Assembly: GCA_000720995.1 (NCBI GenBank)
Contig: JOEL01000024.1
Span: forward strand, 22,422 to 86,421
DNA length: 64,000 nucleotides
Reading direction: 5' to 3'
Source of the DNA: Streptomyces celluloflavus
GTDB lineage: Bacteria > Actinomycetota > Actinomycetes > Streptomycetales > Streptomycetaceae
Shown here: positions 49,622-58,549 of the stretch, piece by piece
Position numbering within the stretch: the first letter of the stretch is position 1
Layout of the letters: every line of letters begins with the position of its first letter
The notes under the pieces: generated by a model
Database searches by the model: none
The model's input: the letters and a program-made list of their open reading frames with translations, nothing else
Told to the model about the DNA's origin: nothing
Translations under genes and position numbers: made by a program

Positions 49622-51679
49622 TCAGCCGGTGATGATCGCCGGGTCGCTCACGCCCGGACGGCCGTTCTCGACGTGGCCGGCGAACCGCCGCAGGAAGGCG
49701 GGGTCCGTGTCGGACACCACGGTCAGGTCGTACCAGCGCTTGCCCGCGCGCAGGTCCACCGGCTTCCGCACGGTGGCGCCCGCACGCACCGTGTAGGTGT
49801 GGTTCTTGCCCCCGTAGGCGTCGGTGACGGTGAGGCGGCAGGCGGTGGTGCCCCGGTTCGTCAGGGTGAGTTCGACCCGGCCGTCGGTGGCGTCGTGGCG
49901 GGCGGTCACCTCGGGGCCCGTGGTGGCGCCGGGGCCCCGGAAGGTACGCAGGAAGCCGTTCGGGCCATGGACCGTCAGGTCGTAAACGCCCTGGGAGTAG
50001 GCCGTGTTCCAGGTGTCGGAGAGCTGCTTACCGGCCTCCGTGGTGTACGTCCACGGGCCGTCGGTGCGGTTCGCGGAGGTGACGGTGAAGCACACCCCGG
50101 CCCGGTCGCCGCCGCTGAAGGTGAGGGTGAAGCGGCCGGTGGCGGGCGTCGCGGACCCGTCAACCCACGGTGCGTACGGCAGCGGGCGGGTGGGCCGGGA
50201 GCCGGCTTCCTGCCGCGGCAGCGCGGGCTGGGCGGGCGGCTTGGGCAGGTAGCTGTCGTGCCGCTTGCGGTCCGGCGGCCGGAAGCCGTCGGTGTCGGGG
50301 AGCGCGGCGGGCCCGGTGTCCCTGAGGCCGAAGTCGAAGGCCGAGGTGAGGTCGCCGCAGATGGCGCGCCGCCAGGGCGAGATGTTCGGTTCGTGCACGC
50401 CGAAGCGGCGTTCCAGGAAGCGGAGGATGGAGGTGTGGTCGAAGACCTCCGAGCAGACGTAACCGCCGGTGCTCCAGGGGGACACGACGAGCATGGGGAC
50501 GCGCTGGCCGAGGCCGTAGGGCCCGGCGGCGTAGCGGATGTCGCCGGGGAAGTGGTCGAGTGCGGTGTCGACGGTGGAGGCGCCCCGGTCGGCGGAGGCC
50601 GGCGGGAAGGGCGGGGTGAGGTGGTCGAAGTAGCCGTCGTTCTCGTCGTAGGTGAGGAAGAGGGCGGTGCGGCTCCACACCTCGGGGTTGGCGGTGAGCG
50701 CGTCCAGCACCTGGGATATGTACCAGGCGCCGTAGTTCGCGGGCCAGTTGGGGTGTTCGGAGAACGCCTCGGGCGCGGCGATCCAGGAGACCTGCGGGAG
50801 CTTGCCCGCCGCCACATCGGCCTTGAGGTGATCGAAGTAGCCGTCGCCCTGCTTGGCGTTGGTGCCGGTGCGGGCCTTGTCGTAAAGGGGGTCGCCGGGT
50901 TTGGCGTTGCGGTAGGCGTTGAAGTAGAGCAGCGAGTTGTCGCCGTAGTTGCCGCGGTACGCGTCGTCGATCCAGCCCCAGTGTCCGGCCGCGTCCAGGC
51001 CGTCGCCGGTGTCCTGGTAGATCTTCCAGGAGACGCCGGCCTGCTCCAGCCGCTCGGGGTACGTCGTCCAGCCGTAGCCGGCTTCGTCGTTGCCGAGGAC
51101 GGGCCCGCCGCCCTTGCCGTCGTTGCCCGTGTGGCCGGACCACAGGTAGTAGCGGTTGGGGTCGGTGGCCCCGATGAGGGAGCAGTGGTAGGCGTCGCAG
51201 ACGGTGAACGCGTCGGCGAGCGCGTAGTGGAACGGGATGTCCTCGCGGGTCAGATAGGCCATCGTCCGCGCGGACTTGGCGGGGATCCAGCGGTCGTACT
51301 TGCCGTCGTGCCACGCCTGGTGGCCGCCCGCCCAGTCGTGGTTGAGGCCCTCGATGAACTGCATACCGAGGTTCTCGGCGTCCGGGTGGTAGGGCAGTAC
51401 GTCCTTGGTGCCGTCCGACTGGTGCCAGACCGGCTTGCCGCTGTCCAGCGTCACCGGGCGCGGGTCACCGAATCCGCGTACGCCCTTCAGCGCGCCGAAG
51501 TAGTGGTCGAAGGAACGGTTCTCCTGCATCAGCACGACGACATGTTCGACGTCCTTGATGGAGCCGGAGCGACGGGCGGCGGGTATGGCCGCGGCGCGGG
51601 CGATGCTGTTCGACAGGGCCGAGAAGCCCGCGGTCGCGCCGGCGATCTGGAGGAAGCGCCGCCTATTGAGTTCAGGCAT
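49622..51679 (-). CDS. Tat-exported phosphocholine-specific phospholipase C
   Basis: 685-residue secreted phospholipase C of the phosphoesterase/acid-phosphatase-like family. The twin-arginine signal is NRRRFLQIAGATAGF (about residues 5-19). The catalytic signature VVVLMQENRSFDHYFG (about 47-62) is followed by HSDGTKD-like and HDWAGGHQAWHDGKYDRW regions. SLLYFNAYRNAKPGDPLYDK and LFLTYDENDGYFDHLTPP belong to the catalytic domain. Two C-terminal DUF756 (bacterial PLC C-terminal) domains lie at about 500-590 and 595-685. It would cleave phosphatidylcholine or related lipids outside the cell. The upstream gap (51680-52302) is repeat-rich. Confidence 0.92.
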   Translation of the reverse strand: MPELNRRRFLQIAGATAGFSALSNSIARAAAIPAARRSGSIKDVEHVVVLMQENRSFDHYFGALKGVRGFGDPRPVTLDSGKPVWHQSDGTKDVLPYHPDAENLGMQFIEGLNHDWAGGHQAWHDGKYDRWIPAKSARTMAYLTREDIPFHYALADAFTVCDAYHCSLIGATDPNRYYLWSGHTGNDGKGGGPVLGNDEAGYGWTTYPERLEQAGVSWKIYQDTGDGLDAAGHWGWIDDAYRGNYGDNSLLYFNAYRNAKPGDPLYDKARTGTNAKQGDGYFDHLKADVAAGKLPQVSWIAAPEAFSEHPNWPANYGAWYISQVLDALTANPEVWSRTALFLTYDENDGYFDHLTPPFPPASADRGASTVDTALDHFPGDIRYAAGPYGLGQRVPMLVVSPWSTGGYVCSEVFDHTSILRFLERRFGVHEPNISPWRRAICGDLTSAFDFGLRDTGPAALPDTDGFRPPDRKRHDSYLPKPPAQPALPRQEAGSRPTRPLPYAPWVDGSATPATGRFTLTFSGGDRAGVCFTVTSANRTDGPWTYTTEAGKQLSDTWNTAYSQGVYDLTVHGPNGFLRTFRGPGATTGPEVTARHDATDGRVELTLTNRGTTACRLTVTDAYGGKNHTYTVRAGATVRKPVDLRAGKRWYDLTVVSDTDPAFLRRFAGHVENGRPGVSDPAIITG

Positions 51680-51757
51680 GAGTCTGAGGACCTCGTGGTG
51701 TGGGGGAGTTCGCGGACGGGGAGGTGCGGATGGTCGGACGGGAGGTGCTGAACGGAC

Positions 51758-51820
51758 GTGCCTGTGCCTGTGCCTGTGCCTGTGCGTGCTGCGTGCTGCG
51801 TGCTGCGTGCTGCGTGCTGC
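51758..51820. repeat. Compound microsatellite: (GTGCCT)4.7 then (GTGCTGC)5
   Basis: Four perfect GTGCCT units (51758-51781) plus GTGC run directly into five perfect GTGCTGC units (51786-51820). The array is non-coding and lies about 80-140 bases upstream of the phospholipase start, so copy number could alter promoter spacing. Confidence 0.95.
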
Positions 51821-51996
51821 GCGGATGTAGCGGTCCGCCGGTGGAAACCGGGGCCGGCGGAGTGTTCCGAAGAATGTTCCAAGAGGAACGAGCGTCAGGG
51901 AAGGGGTGGTGTCGTCAGCGTGACGGAATGCGGTACGCGCGACGAACAGCCCCGGCCGGGGCGCGCGAAACCGTCGGGCCGGCCGTCATCGGCGCG

Positions 51997-52031
51997 GCGT
52001 ACGGCCTGGCGTACGGCCTGGCGTACGGCCC
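51997..52031. repeat. 12-bp tandem repeat (GCGTACGGCCTG), about 3 copies
   Basis: Two perfect copies and a third that diverges at its last base lie in the same gene-free gap between the phospholipase and the molybdenum hydroxylase operon. Nothing else is seen in 51680-52302. Confidence 0.9.
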
Positions 52032-52302
52032 GGCCGGTCCCGTGCCCAGCTGCGGCCCCGTCCCCCACCTGCTCCGTCCGCCCCGCTCTCCCATTCCCTC
52101 CCCCGCGTCAGGCGAGTGTCGCGGCGGCCCGCCCCTCCCCGTTTCCCGCCGACTCCCCCGGTCCGGGGGCCGGCCGCGCCTCCGTGCCCGGCACACTGCG
52201 CAGCGGCGGTCGCGTCACCACGGGCATGCCAAGCGCACGCGGGAGCTCGCCGGCGCCGAGGGCCCGCGATACGTGATCGGTCACGACGGGCGGACGGGGC
52301 TC

Positions 52303-54456
52303 CTAGGACAGCCGGGCCAGATGGGGCAGGAGCTTGTCCGGGGTGAGGGGGAGGTCGCGCAGGCGTACGCCGGTGGCGTGCCGTACGGCGTTGGCGATGG
52401 CTGCCGCGGTGCCGACGATGCCGATCTCACCGATGCCCTTGGTGCCCATGGGGTTGAGGTGCGGATCGTCCTCGTCGATCCAGTACGCCTCGATGGCGGG
52501 GACGTCGGCGCAGACCGGTACGTGGTAGCCGGCCAGGTCGTTCGGGGTGAAGTCGCCGAAGGCGGGGTCCAGGGTGCTGCCCTCCGTCAGCGCCATGCCC
52601 AGCCCCATGGTCATACCGCCGATGAACTGGGAGCGCGCGGTGCGGGGGTTGAGGATGTGGCCGGCCGCGAACACGCCCAGCAGGCGGTGTACCCGGACGG
52701 TGCCGGTGACGGTGTCGACCCGGACCTCGGCGAAGTGGGCGCCGAAGGCGTGCCGGGCGTAGGGGGACGGTTCGGCGTTCTCCTGCCGGGTGTCCGCGGT
52801 CTCCGTCACGCCGTCGGCCGGGAGCGGGCCGTCGAGGTCGCGCAGCCGCCCGGCGAGTGCCGTACACGCCTTGTGGACGGCCCAGCCCCAGGAGCCGGTG
52901 CCCGCGGAGCCGCCCGCCACGGGGGCGTCCGGCAGGTCGCTGCTGCCGATCTCGATGCGGATCCGGCTCTCGGGCACGCCGAGCGCGGCGGCGGCGATCT
53001 GGGTGAGGACGGTGCGGGCCCCGGTGCCGATGTCGGTGGCGTTCACCCGCACGCGGTAGCCGCCGTCGGCGTCGGCGTGTGCCTCGGCGTCGGAGCCGCC
53101 GAGGTAGACGGGGTAGGTGGCCGCGGCGACACCGGTCCCCACCAGCAGGCCGCCCGCGCGGCGGACGGCCGGGCGCGGGTCGCGGGGCAGCCAGCCGAAG
53201 CGGCGGGCGCCGTCCTGGAGGCAGTCGACGAGATGCCGGCTGCTGAAGGGCCGGCCGCTGTCCGGCTCGGTGCCGGGTTCATTGCGTACCCGCAGGTCGA
53301 TGGGGTCGATGTCCAGGAGGACGGCGAGTTCGTCGACGGCCGACTCCAGGGCGAACATCCCGGGGGCCTCCCCCGGTGCGCGCATCCACGACGGGCTCGG
53401 CACGTCCAGGGCGACGACGCGGTGCCCGGTGCGGCTGTGCGGCGCGGCGTACATCACGCGGGCGGGGACGGCGGCCTGCTCGACGAACTCCTTGACGGTG
53501 GAGGTGTGGGTGGCGACCTCGTGCGCCAGGGCGGTGAGGACGCCGTCGTGGGTCGCGCCCAGCCGTACCCGCTGGAGGGTGGGCGCGCGGTGGCCGACGA
53601 CCGCCGCGAGCTGGCGGCGCGGCAGGGCCAGCTTGACGGGCCGCCCGGTGTACCGCGCGGCCATCGCGGCCAGTACGGCCTGCGGGCGGGGCGTCCCCTT
53701 GCAGCCGAAACCGCCGCCGACGTGCTCGGAGACGACGGTGACCTCGTCCTTCCCGAGCCCGAACAGGGCGGCGAGTTCGTCACGTACGAGGGTCGCGCCC
53801 TGGCTGGAGTCGTGGACGGTCAGGTGGCCGTCCTTCCAGCGGGCGGTGGCGGCGTGCGGTTCCATCGGGTGGTTGTGCAGCGGGGGCACGGCGTACGTCG
53901 CGTCGAGGGTGGCGGGCGCTGCGGCGAACGCCCCCTCGAAGTCGCCGCGTTCGCTGATGGCGGGGTAGCCGCCGTTGACGCTCTCCGGGGTGTAGAGGTG
54001 CGGATGCCCCGCGGTGAGCCGTACGTCGTGCGTCTCGGTCTCGTACGTGACGCGGACGGCCGCGGCGACGGCGCGGGCGGCTTCGAGGGTGTCGGCGACG
54101 GCGAGCGCGACGTACCAGCCGTGGTGCGGGACGCGGTCGTTCTGGAGGAGTTCCAGTGCCGGATCGTCGGGTGGTGCCAGGCAGGGCGCGTTCTCGTGGG
54201 TCAGCACCGTGCACGCGCCGGGCAGGGCGAGCGCCGCCCGGGTGTCGAAGGCGAGAACCCGGCCGCGGCAGATGGTGGCGGGCACCGGCCAGGCGTAGGC
54301 GCAGCCCGGCGGGGTGTGTTCGGCCGCGTAGCGGGCGGTACCGGTGACCTTCTCCCGGCCTTCCCGGCGGGCGACCGAGGCACCCGCCGGGGAGGCCGGG
54401 GCGCTCCGGGTGGCCGTCGGGCCCGGGTTCGCCGACGGGAGTGGATCTTGGCTCAT
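52303..54456 (-). CDS. Molybdenum hydroxylase large subunit (xanthine dehydrogenase/aldehyde oxidoreductase type)
   Basis: 717-residue molybdopterin-cytosine-dinucleotide-binding subunit. An N-terminal Ald_Xan_dh_C domain (from ARREGREKVTGTARYAAEH) precedes the MoCo-binding domain with VSEHVGGGFGCKG and GTGSWGWAVHKA. The catalytic glutamate is in GTKGIGEIG near the C-terminus. It is the last gene of a three-gene operon (iron-sulfur, FAD, Mo subunits). The architecture resembles E. coli PaoABC, a periplasmic aldehyde oxidoreductase; substrate is unknown. No dedicated chaperone gene (PaoD/XdhC-like) is in the window. Confidence 0.92.
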   Translation of the reverse strand: MSQDPLPSANPGPTATRSAPASPAGASVARREGREKVTGTARYAAEHTPPGCAYAWPVPATICRGRVLAFDTRAALALPGACTVLTHENAPCLAPPDDPALELLQNDRVPHHGWYVALAVADTLEAARAVAAAVRVTYETETHDVRLTAGHPHLYTPESVNGGYPAISERGDFEGAFAAAPATLDATYAVPPLHNHPMEPHAATARWKDGHLTVHDSSQGATLVRDELAALFGLGKDEVTVVSEHVGGGFGCKGTPRPQAVLAAMAARYTGRPVKLALPRRQLAAVVGHRAPTLQRVRLGATHDGVLTALAHEVATHTSTVKEFVEQAAVPARVMYAAPHSRTGHRVVALDVPSPSWMRAPGEAPGMFALESAVDELAVLLDIDPIDLRVRNEPGTEPDSGRPFSSRHLVDCLQDGARRFGWLPRDPRPAVRRAGGLLVGTGVAAATYPVYLGGSDAEAHADADGGYRVRVNATDIGTGARTVLTQIAAAALGVPESRIRIEIGSSDLPDAPVAGGSAGTGSWGWAVHKACTALAGRLRDLDGPLPADGVTETADTRQENAEPSPYARHAFGAHFAEVRVDTVTGTVRVHRLLGVFAAGHILNPRTARSQFIGGMTMGLGMALTEGSTLDPAFGDFTPNDLAGYHVPVCADVPAIEAYWIDEDDPHLNPMGTKGIGEIGIVGTAAAIANAVRHATGVRLRDLPLTPDKLLPHLARLS

Positions 54457-54535
54457 GGCGGGCGTCCTTGGGTCGTCCTGCGGGCGGTGGCGACGGGGAC
54501 GTACGGAGGGGACGTACGTGCCGCGCCGCGTCGGG

Positions 54536-55522
54536 TCAGGTGCGGGCCGCGAGGTCGGTCAGCGCGTCGATGGCGAGGTTGCGGGCGAGGGTGATCTTGA
54601 AACCGTTCTCGCGCAGTGGCCGGGCGGCGGCGAGTTCGGCGTCGGCGGCGCGGGCGAAGGTGTCCGCGGTGGCGGGGGCGCCGCGCAGCACCTCTTCCGC
54701 GGCACGGGCCCGCCACGGCCGGTGCGCGAGCCCGCCGAACGCCAGCGCCGCGTACCGGACCGCGCCGCCCCGCACCTCCAGTACGGCGCCGACGGAGACC
54801 AGGGCGAAGGCGAACGAGGCGCGGTCGCGGGCCTTGCGGTAGCGGGAGTGCGCACCGGGGCGGTCCGGTGGCAGCCGGACCGCGGTGATCAGTTCGCCCG
54901 GCCGGAGCACGGTGTCCTGTTCGGGGTGCTCACCGGGCAGCCGGTGGAACTCGGTCACCGGCACCTCGCGTTCCCCGTCGGGGCCGTGCAGGTGAGCGGT
55001 GGCGTCGAGGGCGGCGAGGGCGACGGCCAGGTCCGACGGCTGGGTGGCGACGCAGTGCGCGGAGTGGCCCAGTACGGCGAGATCGCGATGGGCACCGTCG
55101 CGGGCGGGGCAACCGGTGCCCGGCGCACGTTTGTTGCACGGTTTGGAGATGTCCTGGAAGTAGGTGCAGCGGGTCCGCTGCACCAGGTTCCCGCCGGTGG
55201 TGGCGGTGTTCCGCAGCTGCCCGGAGGCACCGGACAGCAACGCCTGCGACAGGACGGGGTAGCGCTCGCGCACCGCGACGGCCGCCGCCAGCTCGCTGTT
55301 GCGGACGGTCGCGCCGATCCGCAGCCCGCCGTCCGGCAGCTCCTCGATCCGGTCGAGCGGCAGCCCGCTCACGTCGACGAGCAGCGGCGGCTCCTCCACC
55401 CCGAGCTTCATCAGATCGACGAGATTGGTGCCGCCGCCGAGGAACTTGGCCCCGGGCTGCGCGGCGCCGGCCCGGACGGCCTCCTCGACGCTCGCGGCCC
55501 GCAGATAGCCGAACGGTTTCAC
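54536..55522 (-). CDS. Molybdenum hydroxylase FAD subunit with extra [4Fe-4S]-type cysteines
   Basis: 328-residue FAD-binding subunit (FAD_binding_5/CO_deh_flav_C). FAD contacts are in KFLGGGTNLVDLMK and LRNTATTGGNLVQRTR. An inserted segment RCTYFQDISKPCNKRAPGTG, with a further Cys and a later HSAHC, matches the extra [4Fe-4S] site described in PaoB-type subunits. It passes electrons between the FeS and Mo subunits. GTG 55522 overlaps the upstream gene's stop by 4 bases. The gap to the large-subunit gene is 79 bases. Confidence 0.92.
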   Translation of the reverse strand: MKPFGYLRAASVEEAVRAGAAQPGAKFLGGGTNLVDLMKLGVEEPPLLVDVSGLPLDRIEELPDGGLRIGATVRNSELAAAVAVRERYPVLSQALLSGASGQLRNTATTGGNLVQRTRCTYFQDISKPCNKRAPGTGCPARDGAHRDLAVLGHSAHCVATQPSDLAVALAALDATAHLHGPDGEREVPVTEFHRLPGEHPEQDTVLRPGELITAVRLPPDRPGAHSRYRKARDRASFAFALVSVGAVLEVRGGAVRYAALAFGGLAHRPWRARAAEEVLRGAPATADTFARAADAELAAARPLRENGFKITLARNLAIDALTDLAART

Positions 55523-56118
55523 GACGCCACGTCCTGACCGGTCCGGATGCCGCCGTCCCGGACGTCGCCGACCGCGTCGACGATGCGGGGGTAGGCGCCG
55601 CATCGGCAGAGATTGCCGCTCATCCGCTCCCGGATCTCGTCCGCGGTGAGCGGCACCGGCGCGCCGGGGGCCGCGGTGTCCGGTGTGACGGACGACGGGA
55701 AGCCGTCCGCCGCCTCCGCCAGCAGTCCGACGGCCGAGCAGAGCTGCCCCGGGGTGCAGTAACCGCACTGGAAGGCGTCCCGGTCGAGGAAGGCTTCCTG
55801 CAGCGGATGCAGCCGGTCGCCCTCGGCGAGGCCCTCGACGGTGGTGATCCGACGGCCGTTCTGCGCCACGGCCAGCAGCAGGCAGCTGTTGGCCCGCCGG
55901 CCGTCGACGAGCACCGTGCAGGCGCCGCACTGGCCGTGGTCGCAGCCCTTCTTGGCGCCGGTGAGATCGAGGTGTTCACGCAGCGCGTCCAGGACCGTCG
56001 TCCGATGGTCCAGGGTCAGCGGGTACGGCACGCCGTTGACGTGCAGAACCATGTCGGAGCGCTCGGCGGTCGCCGCGGTCGTTCGGGCGGCGGCCGCCGG
56101 CTGGGGGGAGGACTCCAC
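55519..56118 (-). CDS. Molybdenum hydroxylase [2Fe-2S] subunit
   Basis: 199-residue iron-sulfur subunit. The plant-ferredoxin-type cluster cysteines are in GCDHGQCGACTVLVDG and SCLLL. The second cluster is in CGYCTPGQ and NLCRCGAYPRIVDAV. The 22-residue N-terminus is Ala/Thr-rich; it lacks a clear twin-arginine signal, unlike PaoA. GTG 56118 is the apparent start, with AAAGG about 9 bases upstream. It is the first gene of the operon. The upstream gap (56119-56331) consists of degenerate GGTTCGGGTCG-type repeats. Confidence 0.9.
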   Translation of the reverse strand: MESSPQPAAAARTTAATAERSDMVLHVNGVPYPLTLDHRTTVLDALREHLDLTGAKKGCDHGQCGACTVLVDGRRANSCLLLAVAQNGRRITTVEGLAEGDRLHPLQEAFLDRDAFQCGYCTPGQLCSAVGLLAEAADGFPSSVTPDTAAPGAPVPLTADEIRERMSGNLCRCGAYPRIVDAVGDVRDGGIRTGQDVAS

Positions 56119-56331
56119 TCGCTCACGCCTTTCGGTTCGGTGTGGGGCGGGGTTCGGGTCGAGGTGGGGCGGCTCGGTTCGGGTCGACTCGGTCCGGATC
56201 GCTCGGTTCGGTGTGGGGCGGTCGCTGTCGGTCTGTGGGGCGGCCCTGTGGGGCCCTTCGCCCCGGTCGGCGGCGGCCGGCCGGTCGCGCCGACCGAGGC
56301 GAGATCGACTCGGGACTGCCGCCCGCCCCGG

Positions 56332-56718
56332 CTACCGGGTCTCCAGCAGCAGCTGGACCTCCTCCTCCTGGTCGCCGGCGGCCGTGCCGAGCACCCGCAC
56401 CGCGAACGCGGTCCGCAGGCTTTCGCACAGCCGGTCCACGGCCCAGTAGCCGCCCTGGAGATTGACGGTCAGCGGTGCGGTCAGCGGCCGCGGCTCGGCC
56501 GCCGCCCGTACGTCGGTCACGTCGAAGGTCGAGGTCCACACGGTGGCCCGCGGCCCGGCCATCTCCTCGGGCACGTCGTCCGCCGCCCGGTCGGAGACGA
56601 AGGAGGTGCGCAACGCGCTGAAGACGGCGTGCGCATCCGCCGTCGCGCAGCCGCTGACCTCCACCACGACCTCGGCCGACGCGTGCCGCTCATGTGCCGC
56701 CTCTTCCGCGCTGTTCAC
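56332..56718 (-). CDS. Small conserved-looking unknown protein (128 aa)
   Basis: From GTG 56718 the frame encodes 128 residues. It has mixed alpha/beta character, including SAEVVVEVSGCATADAHAVF, then VWTSTFDVTDVRAAAEP and LTVNLQGGYWAVDRLCESLR. It ends with an acidic run before LLLETR. No signal peptide or membrane segment is visible. The longer frame to 57285 is a shadow. I do not recognise the family. It lies 213 bases upstream of the molybdenum hydroxylase operon on the same strand. Confidence 0.6.
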   Translation of the reverse strand: MNSAEEAAHERHASAEVVVEVSGCATADAHAVFSALRTSFVSDRAADDVPEEMAGPRATVWTSTFDVTDVRAAAEPRPLTAPLTVNLQGGYWAVDRLCESLRTAFAVRVLGTAAGDQEEEVQLLLETR

Positions 56719-56825
56719 TGTGGGGCCTGCCTTTCGGAGCCCCACTGCGGGGCCCTGCCACTCGGAGCCGGTCGGTTCCAGGCTCTCCCCGCGGCCCGTC
56801 GCGTGCGACCCGAGGCCCGGACGAG

Positions 56826-56852
56826 TGGGGCGAATGGGGCGAATGGGGCGAA
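56826..56852. repeat. 9-bp tandem repeat (TGGGGCGAA), 3 copies
   Basis: Three perfect head-to-tail units lie in the 208-base gap between the isochorismatase-family gene and the small unknown gene; no gene is seen there. Confidence 0.9.
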
Positions 56853-56926
56853 CGGGCGCATCGGAACGGCCCGGCACCGGGCGGCTGCCGCGGGTTGGCC
56901 GGGTATCGCGCACCGGGCGGCCCGGA

Positions 56927-57643
56927 TCAGGCAAACGGCGCAGGGCGGCTCCCGTCCGGCAGACCGGACCGGCGGGACGCATCGGCGGCGGGCGACGGCA
57001 GCGTCGGCGCGGGCTGCTCGGGCGGGACGGGAGAAGCGACATCGGCAAAGGTGACCTCGGCGGACCGGGCCACGATCTCGATCTCGTCGCCGAGGGCCCA
57101 TTCGGCGGCCCGTGACGACATGGCGGCCGGGACCACCTCGCTGATACCGGGCGCGGCCGGAATGTCGTAGGTGGCGTGCGCGTGATGCGGCAGGACGACC
57201 CGGAAACCGCGTACCAGAGCGGCGCGGGCAGTCGCGCTGACGCACATCTCTGAGAGCACACCGCAGACGGCGAGCGCCTCGACACCGGCCCCGGTCAGCA
57301 GGTCGCCCAGCGGTGTGTCCACGAAGCCGTCGTCGTCCGTCTTGCGCACCACCTTCTCCCGGGGGCCGGGCACGACGGGCAGCCGGAGTTCCCAGCCGGG
57401 CGTCCCCGGTTCGTCGACGGCTCCGGGCGGCCCGTCGTTCTGGAGGTGGACGATCAGGGCCCCGGCGGCACGGGCCCGGTCGAGCAGATCGCGGCTCCGG
57501 TCGAGCACCCGCGCCGCATGCGGCACCGCCTCGTCACCGGAGACGAAGGCCACCTGGACATCGACGACGAGGAGAGCTTCGACGGGGTGTATCGGGTGCC
57601 TGGGGCTGATCGAATTCTCAGGGTGGATCGATTTCTCGGTCAT
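56927..57643 (-). CDS. Isochorismatase-family cysteine hydrolase
   Basis: 238-residue hydrolase from ATG 57643 (an ATG at 57652 is also possible; neither has a strong Shine-Dalgarno). The catalytic triad is visible: Asp in ALLVVDVQVAF, Lys in REKVVRKTDDDGF, and Cys in GVLSEMCVSATARAAL with the preceding cis-peptide region. Relatives hydrolyse isochorismate, nicotinamide or amides. The C-terminal 45 residues are Pro/Ser-rich and probably disordered. Two and a half copies of a 14-bp element lie just upstream, and a MarR-type regulator gene lies 170 bases upstream on the same strand. Confidence 0.88.
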   Translation of the reverse strand: MTEKSIHPENSISPRHPIHPVEALLVVDVQVAFVSGDEAVPHAARVLDRSRDLLDRARAAGALIVHLQNDGPPGAVDEPGTPGWELRLPVVPGPREKVVRKTDDDGFVDTPLGDLLTGAGVEALAVCGVLSEMCVSATARAALVRGFRVVLPHHAHATYDIPAAPGISEVVPAAMSSRAAEWALGDEIEIVARSAEVTFADVASPVPPEQPAPTLPSPAADASRRSGLPDGSRPAPFA

Positions 57644-57657
57644 GCCCACCATTTTGC

Positions 57658-57690
57658 GTACGAGATCTTGTGTACGAGATCTCGCGTACG
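57658..57690. promoter_or_regulatory. 14-bp direct repeats in the isochorismatase promoter
   Basis: GTACGAGATCTTGT (57658-57671), GTACGAGATCTCGC (57672-57685) and GTACG follow head to tail 15 bases upstream of the ATG at 57643. Each contains AGATCT; the second contains the palindrome CGAGATCTCG. This is a plausible binding site for the neighbouring MarR-type regulator. Confidence 0.6.
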
Positions 57691-57812
57691 GGACCTTCCG
57701 CACGAACGCCCGCTGGTCACCGCCCGCGACGGATTCCGGCCATGCGGGATGGGCGCGGGGTACAGCAGGACAGAAACCGTCTCAGGGGACGATCCGGCTG
57801 CCGCCGCTGCCG

Positions 57813-58352
57813 CTACGGTGCGGTCTTCTCGGGCGGGGGTGGCGGGCTCGGGCCGATGGCGGGTTCGCCCGCGGCGTCGGTGAGCGCGCGGAGCGAGGCG
57901 ACGAGTCCGGCGCGCTGTTCGACCGGCAACCGGGACACGACCGCGGCGATCTCGGCGTGCCGGTGGTCGAGCACCGTGTCGACGAGGCGGCGGCCCTTCG
58001 CCGTCAGCCGCAGGACGACCTCCCGGCGGTTGTCGGGGTTGGCCTGCCGGTCGACCTTGCCGACGGCCTCCAGCCGGTCGACCATCCGCATCGCGGTGGA
58101 CGGGTTGACGCCCAACGCCGTGGCCAGCGCGACGAGTTTGACCGGCCCCTGGCTCTCCAGCACCACGAGGGCCCGGAGTTGGGGCAGCGTGAGGGTGGGA
58201 TCGCTGTCGGCGAGGGCGCGGGCCGATATGGCGACCAGCAGTCGGGAGGCGGTCAGCACGGCGGCGATGACCTCCTCGACGTCGTGGTCGAGATTCTCGC
58301 CGGGGACGACCGTCCCGGACGGCCGTGGACGGCGGTTCGCATCGTGCCCCAT
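57813..58352 (-). CDS. MarR-family transcriptional regulator
   Basis: 179-residue winged-helix regulator. DNA-binding helices are in LTLPQLRALVVLESQGPVKL and ALATALGVNPSTAMRMVDRL; the wing contains NRREVVLRLTAKGR. The C-terminus ends in a Pro-rich tail (PSPPPPPEK). It is upstream of and on the same strand as the isochorismatase-family gene, which it may control, as MarR proteins commonly regulate adjacent detoxification enzymes. Confidence 0.93.
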   Translation of the reverse strand: MGHDANRRPRPSGTVVPGENLDHDVEEVIAAVLTASRLLVAISARALADSDPTLTLPQLRALVVLESQGPVKLVALATALGVNPSTAMRMVDRLEAVGKVDRQANPDNRREVVLRLTAKGRRLVDTVLDHRHAEIAAVVSRLPVEQRAGLVASLRALTDAAGEPAIGPSPPPPPEKTAP

Positions 58353-58549
58353 GCCGCCCTTTATACCTGGCGGCCGAATTACCCCTGGTGGCGGGCCCGG
58401 TCGTTAGGGATCACCGCCGCCGTACGACGCCGCGCACCCCGTACTTCACGCCCGCGCACCACCGGCGGTATCGATGGCGCGGTGGGATACTGGAAGTGCG
58501 GCACGGATCTGGTCCCGGCGCGGATACGTCGGGCCCCGGTGGAGAGCTG

